Assembly (NCBI RefSeq): GCF_000754805.1 | Contig: NZ_KN150731.1 | Location: 62,001 to 126,000 of the forward strand | From: Yersinia frederiksenii ATCC 33641 | GTDB lineage: Bacteria; Pseudomonadota; Gammaproteobacteria; Enterobacterales; Enterobacteriaceae | Direction of reading: 5' to 3' | DNA: 64,000 nt | Shown here: one piece after another, positions 50,202 to 59,001 of the stretch | Numbering within the stretch: the stretch's first letter is position 1 | Layout of the letters: each line of letters opens with the position of its first letter | Notes under the pieces: model-generated | The model's input: only the letters and a program-made list of their open reading frames with translations | Database searches by the model: none | Told to the model about the DNA's origin: nothing | Translations under genes and position numbers: made by a program

Positions 50202-51047
50202 TTAGCCAAATTTGGTAATAACAACCCCAGCCATAATGACGGCACTGGCGATAAGACGCAGCATTGAGGGTTTTTCTTTTAACATCCAGATAGAAATAAC
50301 CATAGCAAAAAGTACGCTGGTCTCACGCAAGGCAGCGACTAGCGCGATTGGCGTACTTTTCATCGCCCAGATAACGATCCCGTAAGCCAGTAACTGCATA
50401 GCACCACCGATGAGACCGTGACGCCAATGTTGCCGAATTTCACGAAAAACTACTTTACGATGCATTATCCAGAGTAGTGCGAACATGGTTAATCCATTAA
50501 ACATAAATAGCCAGAGAATATAGCTAAGAGGTTCAATACTGGCTCGGCTCCCCGCACCATCTGATAGGGTATAGCAGGCCGTAAAGGTGGCAGTAATAAG
50601 GGCATAAATTATCGCTCTGATATTGAGTTTATTAACACCACGGCGGCCATCAAAAGTCATCATAATTACCCCTGAAACCAAAACTACCGCGCCTAATAAA
50701 GCGACTGTTCGAGGTATCTCTGACAAGATTAACCATGAGAGTAGGGCACTTAATAATGGAGCGACACCTCGGGCAATAGGATAAATTTGACCAAACTCCG
50801 CTTGTTCGTAGGCTTTACTCAGAAACAGGCAATAACCGGTATGGAAAACAACAGATAAGAGTAGCCAAGGGAGTGCACTAAGAGAGGGAAGGCCAACGAA
50901 GAAAACGCCGATAAGTGAAATAACACCAGAGAAGATAGCCATCAGTGAAATAGCAACAAAACGATTGCTGCCAAATTTAACTAATGCATTCCAACTAGCA
51001 TGTAGTAGTGCTGCACCCAGGACAGCAAGAAATATCTCACTACTCAT
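50202..51047 (-). CDS. EamA/DMT-superfamily transporter
   Basis: A 281-residue inner-membrane protein with ten hydrophobic helices in two EamA repeats (about residues 4-130 and 140-280). The repeat ends AALRETSVLFAMVISIWMLKEKPS are typical. It probably exports an amino acid or other metabolite; the substrate is unknown. AAGGAG precedes the ATG. The gene stands alone. Confidence 0.82.
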   Translation of the reverse strand: MSSEIFLAVLGAALLHASWNALVKFGSNRFVAISLMAIFSGVISLIGVFFVGLPSLSALPWLLLSVVFHTGYCLFLSKAYEQAEFGQIYPIARGVAPLLSALLSWLILSEIPRTVALLGAVVLVSGVIMMTFDGRRGVNKLNIRAIIYALITATFTACYTLSDGAGSRASIEPLSYILWLFMFNGLTMFALLWIMHRKVVFREIRQHWRHGLIGGAMQLLAYGIVIWAMKSTPIALVAALRETSVLFAMVISIWMLKEKPSMLRLIASAVIMAGVVITKFG

Positions 51048-51524
51048 CTTATCTCCTTATTTTATCAACACAGTTTATCGTAACTGTATTTATTTTCACT
51101 GGTGCAATACGTGAAAGTGGCATCCACTGCCTGATTTTGGGTGCCAGAGTGAGGGGTGGGCAATATCAACTCGGTTATTGGGTGTCAGAGGAAATAGAGA
51201 TTATCACCAATATTCTTATCATTATATTTATCTTATTATAAGATAAGTTATGGAGGTTTACTCTGCGGAATGATGTATTTACTTACTTTATAAATATGGA
51301 TGTTACACGCAATAACTAATTTGTATTATTTTGTGATTAAAATAAATTATATTTAACGTGTGGATTAACTCGTGGGTTTAATTAATTAGGATATATCTTG
51401 GATGATCTAAATGGACTGTGGGGAATACGCAGGACTATAATTTAGCGGCAGCGATATTTTATCAAAACAGTACCCGGCTATTATTGCTGGGTATTTATAT
51501 TCATTTTATTCTGGGGTATTTATT
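51048..51524. other. AT-rich intergenic region
   Basis: About 480 bases without a gene. A 7+3+7 perfect inverted repeat (TATCTTA-TTA-TAAGATA) is at 51229-51245. No reading frame with a ribosome-binding site was found. Confidence 0.5.
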
Positions 51525-52043
51525 TTGTTAAAGAAAAGCATTTTTCTATTATTTGCAGCAGTGATTGTTCTGGCCGGTTGTTCTGATCCAGAACCGACGG
51601 GTACTAAAGTCTTTGGTGGCAAAGCTTACATTGATATGCCAGCTGAATTTACGTTGATGTCTAAAGAAATGTTAGCAATTAAGTATCCTCAAGCTAATGC
51701 ACCGAAAGAAGCTTACTTTGTTGAAGATGGTAGTGTGTCCTTTGCATTTAGCGATACCAATAACGCAATACCTGAAGGTAAGCTTGGTGATGTCGTCAAT
51801 ATGATGAAAACACAATTCGCTGCATTTAAACCTACTCTGGAAGAGAAGGATATTGATGGGCGTAAAGCTTATCTCCTAACCATGGATACGCCAGCTATGG
51901 ATGGAACTATCAAAAATGTCATGTTGCTGACGACAATCGATGGGAAGTTGGCTATTGCTACATTTAATAGTACCGAGGTATTAGCTGATAAATATATGGC
52001 TGCTGGCAATAATTCATTGCTTTCTTTGAAGTTTAAGAAATAG
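51525..52043 (+). CDS. DcrB-like lipoprotein
   Basis: A 172-residue lipoprotein with the lipobox LAGC at about residue 19. The mature part resembles the DcrB/DUF1795 fold (AYIDMPAEFTLMSKEM, DIDGRKAYLLTMDTPAMDG). It starts at TTG, preceded by GGGG; no ATG gives a signal peptide. The role is unknown; DcrB itself is a periplasmic protein needed by some phages. It stands alone. Confidence 0.72.
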   Translation: MLKKSIFLLFAAVIVLAGCSDPEPTGTKVFGGKAYIDMPAEFTLMSKEMLAIKYPQANAPKEAYFVEDGSVSFAFSDTNNAIPEGKLGDVVNMMKTQFAAFKPTLEEKDIDGRKAYLLTMDTPAMDGTIKNVMLLTTIDGKLAIATFNSTEVLADKYMAAGNNSLLSLKFKK

Positions 52044-52235
52044 TCATAAAATAATACAGTCATCTTAAGCTTGGATCGATGAGTAGTCATAAAATTGCCA
52101 TGAGGTTTATGGCAATTTTATCATTTCTAAACCAGTGTTAGTATACACCTAAAGAGAGGCATGCAGCCTATCTGCCTCTTTCTTACATAACCATAAATTG
52201 GCATTATGTCAGTATGTTAAGTTTTAGGGTATATA

Positions 52236-53149
<914 letters not shown>

Positions 53150-53155
53150 CAGCAT

Positions 53156-53722
53156 ATGAAGCATGTGATTGAAGTTGAGACCGAGCGTCTATGGCTACGG
53201 CAGTGGCTTCCTTCTGATAAGGACCTATTTGCTGCGTTAAATGCCGACCAACGGGTGATGGAGTTCTTTCCTGCAACCTTAACCCGTGAGGAAAGTGATG
53301 CAATGGCTGACAATTATCAGCTACTGATTGCGCAACGTGGTTGGGGAATGTGGGCGGTTGAACTCAAAGCATCCAGGCAGTTTGTTGGCGCTTTAGGGTT
53401 ACATATCCCTACAGCTAAACTCCCTTTTTCACCTTGTATCGAAATAGGCTGGCGTTTTGCTTATCCATTTTGGCGGCAGGGATTGGCTACGGAGGCGGCA
53501 TTAGCAGCTTTAGAAGTGGGTTTTAAGCAATTAAATTTGGCAGAGATTGTTTCATTTACTGCGCTAATTAATTTGCGTTCACAAGCACTAATGGCACGAA
53601 TAGGTATGGAGCGAGCGCCCAAGATTTTTCTTCATCCTAATGTTAGCCCGGATAGTCCCCTCAGCCAACATTGTTGGTATCACATATCAAGTCATCAGTG
53701 GCATCGTCTACATGGCGCTTAA
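53156..53722 (+). CDS. GNAT-family acetyltransferase (RimJ-like)
   Basis: A 188-residue protein with ETERLWLRQWLPSDKDLFAA at the start and PCIEIGWRFAYPFWRQGLATEA as the acetyl-CoA-binding region, typical of RimJ/RimL-like acetyltransferases. The substrate is unknown. It has no good ribosome-binding site of its own and starts six bases after yfcF, so translation is probably coupled. Confidence 0.83.
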   Translation: MKHVIEVETERLWLRQWLPSDKDLFAALNADQRVMEFFPATLTREESDAMADNYQLLIAQRGWGMWAVELKASRQFVGALGLHIPTAKLPFSPCIEIGWRFAYPFWRQGLATEAALAALEVGFKQLNLAEIVSFTALINLRSQALMARIGMERAPKIFLHPNVSPDSPLSQHCWYHISSHQWHRLHGA

Positions 53723-54213
53723 CGACGCAGAGAACGTCTTACTCATTAAATCAAGTGTCTATCCGGCGGGTTATATCAGGTCGAATAGCGGTAGCGACCC
53801 ATCAACGACGGCTGCAGTGATATAAATAATAAAAAGTGAATAAAGAAAGATATTGCTGATCATTTGATACCTCGGTTATCTACTTCGAGTAGAACTTTTG
53901 GTTATGACAGAGCAATAACAATATAGCACGACAATTGAATGAAAATCGCACAATAAATGAATAAATAATGAATGTTATGTTACTTGATTATGATGATAGA
54001 AGTTTTTTAAGAAAAGATGCTGATGTTTGGTCGCGTTTTTATGATCGACTAAAACTGAAATTAATCTGGCTCAAGCAACTAGCGGCTGATAAGTCACCCA
54101 TGAATCTTTATTTTTATCAATCGGTTAGCGCGAATTGAAAACAATTTAGCCAGCATATGATCAGAGAGGCAGTAATTGTGCTACACTATGCGACCGATAA
54201 TCAAGGATAAAAC
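53723..54213. other. Region without a confident gene
   Basis: About 490 bases. It contains one weak 56-codon frame, 53968-54138 (starts MNVMLLDYDDRSFLRKDADV), which lacks a ribosome-binding site. The rest is AT-rich and shows nothing recognisable. Confidence 0.4.
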
Positions 54214-54447
54214 ATGAAAAAAGTCTCAATCATTGCTCAGTGCTTAATAAACGCTAAGAGTTTCAGTGAGATGTCTGAAGCTGAATCCTCGATAAAAAAG
54301 GTTTTCAGTGACAGTTACGCTGATCACTCTTTTGATGAATGGAACACCGACGTTTCTACGTTGAGTGCTAACCGTATTATTAGCCTGGTTGCCGGTGCTT
54401 CCAAGGTTCGGGTCAGAGGGTTGATCCAAGAATTATGGAATCACTGA
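54214..54447 (+). CDS. Small protein of unknown function
   Basis: A 77-residue soluble protein (SFSEMSEAESSIKKVFSDSYADHSF then ANRIISLVAGASKVRVRGLIQELWNH). AAGGATAAAAC precedes the ATG. No family recognised. It lies alone between the YfcF/GNAT pair and a YnfU-like gene. Confidence 0.55.
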   Translation: MKKVSIIAQCLINAKSFSEMSEAESSIKKVFSDSYADHSFDEWNTDVSTLSANRIISLVAGASKVRVRGLIQELWNH

Positions 54448-54704
54448 TCCCCGACCAAGGGTTTCCAATAACCTGCCTACCATTTCACTACGCCAAGCAT
54501 GCCAGCCATGCTGCGTGGTGAATGTTCTCCCTCGTATTTTTCTATTTTCCGCTTGTTTCTTTCCATTGTCTCCTGCAAAACCGGTTCTTTCCTGTAAACG
54601 AAATCTGATCCGGCACAGATAATCTGAGTAACGCTGACCACACCACGGTTTAGTGTTGTCGATTAACGTAATCTAATAGGGTTGTACAACTGAGAGGCGG
54701 GAAT

Positions 54705-54872
54705 ATGTCATTTCTTGATAACGTCAGAAAATGGGTTAGCAGTGCCAAAGTGAAAATTACGTGCCCAGACTGTGGTGCGACTTCGGAGCAGAGCACAGAT
54801 AAAGTGCATAAAAATACGGCATTAGTTTGCCCAAAATGTGGTTGCTTATTTTTGCCTAAAGACAAACGCTAG
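54705..54872 (+). CDS. YnfU-like zinc-ribbon small protein
   Basis: A 55-residue protein with two cysteine knuckles, CPDCG and CPKCG, about 20 residues apart, around a conserved-looking DKVHKNTALV segment. This matches the YnfU-type zinc-binding small proteins of enterobacteria. GAGGCGGG precedes the ATG. Role unknown; nucleic-acid or protein contact is possible. A candidate tiny membrane protein gene is convergent with it. Confidence 0.72.
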   Translation: MSFLDNVRKWVSSAKVKITCPDCGATSEQSTDKVHKNTALVCPKCGCLFLPKDKR

Positions 54873-54883
54873 CGGTGATAGGG

Positions 54884-54988
54884 TCAGCCAAAAATCATTG
54901 ATGCCCACCGTAGCAGCATTAATGCGCCACAGATACAAAGTAACACCAAGAACATTTTCCAATGCTTTGTATGCAAGCGCTTGGTCAC
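54884..54988 (-). CDS. Candidate 34-residue single-span membrane protein
   Basis: GTG start with AAGGAC six bases upstream. The peptide has a basic head (TKRLHTKHWK), a membrane span (MFLVLLCICGALMLL) and a short end. The frame stays open for about 50 codons further upstream with plausible composition (RYYNSGCGKQINSAEAF), but no ATG, GTG or TTG occurs there, so either the protein is short or an upstream start has been lost. Family unknown. Confidence 0.45.
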   Translation of the reverse strand: MTKRLHTKHWKMFLVLLCICGALMLLRWASMIFG

Positions 54989-55170
54989 TATAAGGTCCTT
55001 ATTTTTATCTGAATATTGTTGTTCGACTTGAAATGCTTCTGCGGAGTTTATTTGTTTGCCGCAACCTGAGTTATAGTAGCGAAAATTTATATTGATGCGA
55101 GAATTAGTTCGTAGCGATAAAGTGTAATATGCGCTGCATCAATAATATTACGAATAGGAATAATGAAACC

Positions 55171-55560
55171 ATGGCTACCATTCCACAAAAATATGAAAAC
55201 GCTGAGCGTTGGGCTTTTGGCGATACAGAGCAAGTCGCAGATGATTTATTGGCGCTGGTACTGGATGGCACTAAAACCGCGACCTGTGCGGCATTAGATG
55301 AAGATGGTGTCCCGCAAGTGGGGGATGTATTTGTTGTGGTTAATGGCCGCAATGAGCCGGTATGTGCTGTCGAGTTAACCGATGTTGAGTTGAAAACCTT
55401 TGATCAAGTGGATGAGGCTCACGCCTTAGCTGAAGGTGAGGGTGATCGGACGCTGGCTTACTGGCGTAAAACGCAGCAGCGTTTTTTCGAGGAGTACGAT
55501 ATGTTTTCCCCGGACATGATGCTGATTTGCATGCAGTTTAAAGTGTTAGAAAGGTTCTGA
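55171..55560 (+). CDS. ASCH-domain protein
   Basis: A 129-residue ASCH/PUA-like protein: AERWAFGDTEQVADDLLALVL, LDGTKTATCAAL, VGDVFVVVNGRNEPVCAVEL and EGEGDRTLAYWR are the family blocks. Members are thought to bind RNA or act as small-nucleotide amidohydrolases (YqfB hydrolyses N4-acetylcytidine). I place the start at the ATG at 55171; an earlier in-frame codon at 55129 would add a non-conserved leader. The gene stands alone. Confidence 0.8.
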   Translation: MATIPQKYENAERWAFGDTEQVADDLLALVLDGTKTATCAALDEDGVPQVGDVFVVVNGRNEPVCAVELTDVELKTFDQVDEAHALAEGEGDRTLAYWRKTQQRFFEEYDMFSPDMMLICMQFKVLERF

Positions 55561-55683
55561 TAACTAATTTTTGCTGATCGGTCTTCTGATTTATCATGGA
55601 TTGAGTGGCACAACCGAATGGTAAAAGAAGAAACCGTCACTCATATATTTAGCTATGGGCTGACGGATCTTCCAATGATTCAA

Positions 55684-55926
55684 TCAAGTTACCCTCATCA
55701 CCCAGGCATCCTGATGTCGATCATAATGCTTCTTATATAGCAGTCGGTCTTTACCATCTAACGTTGCTGGAATACTGGTCTGCTCATCCCATCCATCTAG
55801 CTGCATACACAATTCAGGGTCCGACTTGCAGGGGATGCTGAGTGTATTTTCACCCTTCGCCAGGGGTGCGGATAACACGGCGTCATCAACTTCAAAGTCT
55901 CGGATTTTTACTACCGTTTTTCCCAT
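55684..55926 (-). CDS. Small protein of unknown function
   Basis: An 80-residue soluble protein (TVVKIRDFEVDDAVLSAPLA, CKSDPELCMQLDGWDEQTSI). AAAGGAGCC six bases before the ATG makes it a convincing gene. No family recognised. It is upstream of the diguanylate cyclase stop on the same strand, not coupled to it. Confidence 0.65.
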   Translation of the reverse strand: MGKTVVKIRDFEVDDAVLSAPLAKGENTLSIPCKSDPELCMQLDGWDEQTSIPATLDGKDRLLYKKHYDRHQDAWVMRVT

Positions 55927-56043
55927 AAAGGCTCCTTTCCACTTCCAGTGGTATGAGGTGTGACCAGATTGGTCGCCTTATTGAGAATAGCTGAGCTAAA
56001 AAAAAGTGCCAGAAGAAGCTACCAAAAAAAAGTCGCGCCACCC

Positions 56044-57753
56044 TTAGTAAGGAAGTTCGGCCAAATTAAATTGGTTGCGCCCGTTCTTTTTCGAATAATA
56101 AAGTGCTTGATCTGCAGTCAGCATCAGGTCGGCCTGATCAGTAATAGTGGTGTGCTGATGAGCTTGATACACGGTTACGCCAAGGCTGATGGTCACTTTG
56201 CGAAATTTACTGTCGCTGTGCTTGATCCCCATAGCGCGGATAGATTGTAAGATATGTTCGGCCACCAGACTGGCTCCTTTCTGGTCAGTGTCCGGCAAAA
56301 TAGCCGCAAACTCTTCACCACCATAGCGGGCGACAATGTCAGTGCTGCGTTTTAATGATTTGCGCAAGGCTCTAGCGACCAGACGCAGACAGGCATCACC
56401 TGAAATATGACCATAACAATCATTGAAATTCTTGAAATAATCGATATCAATCATTAAGACTGATAATGGGGAGCCTGAGCGCTTAGCTCGCATAAATTCA
56501 TGAGCCAACACTTTTTTGAACTCTCGGCGATTAGGCAATTTAGTCAACGAATCGGTTCTGGCTTGAATTTCCAGGCGTCGATTGGCCTTAATCAGTTTCA
56601 GTTCTAATAGCTTACGTTCATGGATATCTTCGGCAGTGCCATACCAACACTGCACATTACCCTGAGTATCTACACTAGGAACGGCGCGGATACGCATCCA
56701 GTTCCAGCCTTTTTCCACGTGACAAAAACGAATTTCAACGTCGAGAGGCTCCTGAGTTTGGAGAGAATGCTCCCAACTTATCAGGGTAGGATGGCGGTCA
56801 TCAGTATGAATCGTGCGTAACCATCTATCTGCCAAAGCTTCTTCACGAGTCAATCCGGTAATTCTTTCAAAACGGGAACTGACATTGGTGATCATCCCGT
56901 CAGGGGATGCGGTCCAGGGAATCTGTGGGTTCAGTTCGACCATGTTGCGGTAATGCTGCTTGCTGCTGCGCAGTTTTTCTTCCATCTCTTTTAATGGCGT
57001 AATATTTATCATGGCAACAGACAAACCGCTAACTTGGCCACTGGGGTATCGGGCGGCTTTCATCCGCATGAAAAACACCCGCTTTTTATCCGGCATCTGA
57101 AACTCAGCATCAGGGATACTGTCGTTGCAATAGGCTTTTAATAGGGCACTTTGCAAAATAGGGACAATGCTGGGTAAGAAATCGGCCACTTTGCGGCCAT
57201 TGATCTCTATCGTATTTTTACCTAATAACTTAGCAAGGTAATCATTTACCGTCAGGTAGCGCATGGTCGTGTCGATAAAGCACAGACCCGCGGGAGCATT
57301 GGAATAAATGGATTCGAGCTCAAATAAGCGTTTACCCGCATCATAAGGTAAGTCACTGAGATTACGGTCAATACCTCGGTAACCTTTGAACTCACCATTA
57401 TCGTCAAACAGTGGGATACCACTGGTTTCAACTAATACTTCGCTGCCATCTGCACGAGTATTACGGTTTTGCAAACCAGCAAAAGGGATACGAGCAGCCA
57501 CAATCTCGGCAAATATCTTTCCTACTCGATTAGCCTCATCTTTGGGCATAAAATCAAAGGGAGTTTTGCCGATAACTTCATGAGGAAGACGGCCCAACAG
57601 CTCGACAGACTTTGCCGATGAAAAGGTGTAACAGCCGGTAGCATCAACTTCCCAGATCCAGTCTGAATTATTTTCGATAATATCTCGCAAGCTGTTCATT
57701 TCTTTTAATAGAGCAATGCCAGCTGATTTTTCCCGATTATCATAATCAGTCAT
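56044..57753 (-). CDS. PAS-domain diguanylate cyclase (GGEEF)
   Basis: A 569-residue soluble signalling protein with three PAS domains at about residues 20-140, 150-265 and 270-390 (PWTASPDGMITNVSSRFERI marks the third) and a GGDEF domain at about 400-565. The active-site motif is intact as RYGGEEF, preceded by an RSTD inhibitory site five residues earlier. It should make cyclic di-GMP with product feedback. The ATG at 57753 is chosen because AGGAG is eight bases upstream; the GTG at 57762 is too close. It follows the Csu-like pilus operon on the same strand after 211 bases. Confidence 0.87.
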   Translation of the reverse strand: MTDYDNREKSAGIALLKEMNSLRDIIENNSDWIWEVDATGCYTFSSAKSVELLGRLPHEVIGKTPFDFMPKDEANRVGKIFAEIVAARIPFAGLQNRNTRADGSEVLVETSGIPLFDDNGEFKGYRGIDRNLSDLPYDAGKRLFELESIYSNAPAGLCFIDTTMRYLTVNDYLAKLLGKNTIEINGRKVADFLPSIVPILQSALLKAYCNDSIPDAEFQMPDKKRVFFMRMKAARYPSGQVSGLSVAMINITPLKEMEEKLRSSKQHYRNMVELNPQIPWTASPDGMITNVSSRFERITGLTREEALADRWLRTIHTDDRHPTLISWEHSLQTQEPLDVEIRFCHVEKGWNWMRIRAVPSVDTQGNVQCWYGTAEDIHERKLLELKLIKANRRLEIQARTDSLTKLPNRREFKKVLAHEFMRAKRSGSPLSVLMIDIDYFKNFNDCYGHISGDACLRLVARALRKSLKRSTDIVARYGGEEFAAILPDTDQKGASLVAEHILQSIRAMGIKHSDSKFRKVTISLGVTVYQAHQHTTITDQADLMLTADQALYYSKKNGRNQFNLAELPY

Positions 57754-57964
57754 GATGTCCACTCCTGTTTAATCGCGGCTTTCCTTAGGTAGAATTCTGT
57801 CGGCTATTATTTAAGCCCGCAGATTGTATAACAGGGACAGATTTAGTACAGCTCAATCGGAATTTTCTTAACTACAAATTATTTTTTGATTTCTATTGCA
57901 CTAATAAATAAGGTGAAAATAATAATTTAAAAATGTGTTTTTTACCCTCAGATAAAACTTGCAT

Positions 57965-58975
57965 TTAATATACCAGCACCAAACTTACGTTATCCTGATA
58001 ACTGCCTGGGGTGCGCTGACTCTGGTTGGGATTAACCAATGCATGGAAAGGGACCAGCTGTTGTGTGCCAGTGCCTGTTCCGGGCAGCATTGAGGTTGCA
58101 TTCCACAGCGTAGTACCCGAGGTCCCTTGATAGAGCTGATATTGCAAATAGTCAGTGGCGGTTGAAGATGTCAGTTTCATTTGCTGCCAATTAGTTACCG
58201 GGTTATCGCCGGTCGTGACATAGGTATTAAAGGTCGAGCCTTTGGTGCAGGTGAGGGTAATAGTTTGGCTGATGGGATTGAACTGACCTACTAAGGCGAA
58301 GCTGCCGAAGTTAACATCTTGCGCACTATTAATGGCGCAATTCTTACTGACCACTAATGTGACCGTCACTGTGGAGATATCGGTTCCGGTTCCAGTTCCT
58401 TGCCAAGAACCGACACAAGCTCCCAAGACACTCAACACTTTGCAAATATTGTAGTTCCAGGCCAGATTAATCACATCGGTATAGGTACCGGCACTGATGT
58501 TCACATTAATTGCGCCATTATTGCCGGTGCGGATGTAGATAGGTAGATTAGCGTTTAAGTTTCCCAGGCTAATAGATAAAAGATTTGAGCCGCTATAATC
58601 CAATTTGCCCCCAATTCCCAAAGCGGTACCAAAAGCACCGGTGGCATAAATAGAATAAGGGATAAGATCGCCTGCCGCATTTTTGAGGTTTAGATTATTG
58701 GTTGTGCTAGTGATAGTTGCTGACAAGGTATATGAACCTAATAACCCAATAGTGATTAATGCACCGGGACAGGTCATTGCCGTTGTCCCTTGGGCATTTA
58801 CGGGTGTGGTATTCGCGGCGACAGAAGAGCTGGGAGGTAAAGTCACTGTACCCGCGTTAAAAGTGCAGGAGTCAGCCTGAGCGGTTGACGTCATAAATAC
58901 CGTCACTAATATCAGTAAAGTGGCTATAGCCAAGAAGATGCGGCTATGGTGTATCGCTATTTTATTCCGGCTCAT
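57965..58975 (-). CDS. Csu-like pilus tip adhesin (two SCPU domains)
   Basis: A 336-residue secreted protein with a signal peptide (...STAQA) and two spore-coat-U-type domains, the first starting SCTFNAGTVTLPPSSSV and the second KNCAINSAQDVNFGSFALVG. Its length and two-domain layout match CsuE, the tip adhesin of archaic chaperone-usher pili, and it is the last gene of the operon as csuE is. GGAG precedes the ATG at 58975; in-frame codons further upstream would overlap the usher gene and spoil the signal peptide. Confidence 0.82.
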   Translation of the reverse strand: MSRNKIAIHHSRIFLAIATLLILVTVFMTSTAQADSCTFNAGTVTLPPSSSVAANTTPVNAQGTTAMTCPGALITIGLLGSYTLSATITSTTNNLNLKNAAGDLIPYSIYATGAFGTALGIGGKLDYSGSNLLSISLGNLNANLPIYIRTGNNGAINVNISAGTYTDVINLAWNYNICKVLSVLGACVGSWQGTGTGTDISTVTVTLVVSKNCAINSAQDVNFGSFALVGQFNPISQTITLTCTKGSTFNTYVTTGDNPVTNWQQMKLTSSTATDYLQYQLYQGTSGTTLWNATSMLPGTGTGTQQLVPFHALVNPNQSQRTPGSYQDNVSLVLVY

Positions 58976-59001
58976 TTTTTCTCCTGTTATTTTATGCCCA
59001 T

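Noticed and set aside
51008-51241. 77-codon plus-strand frame overlapping the EamA gene start
   Set aside because: It begins inside the EamA gene on the opposite strand and has no ribosome-binding site or family features.
53968-54138. 56-codon reading frame starting MNVMLLDYDDR
   Set aside because: No ribosome-binding site and no recognisable feature; too weak to list as a gene.
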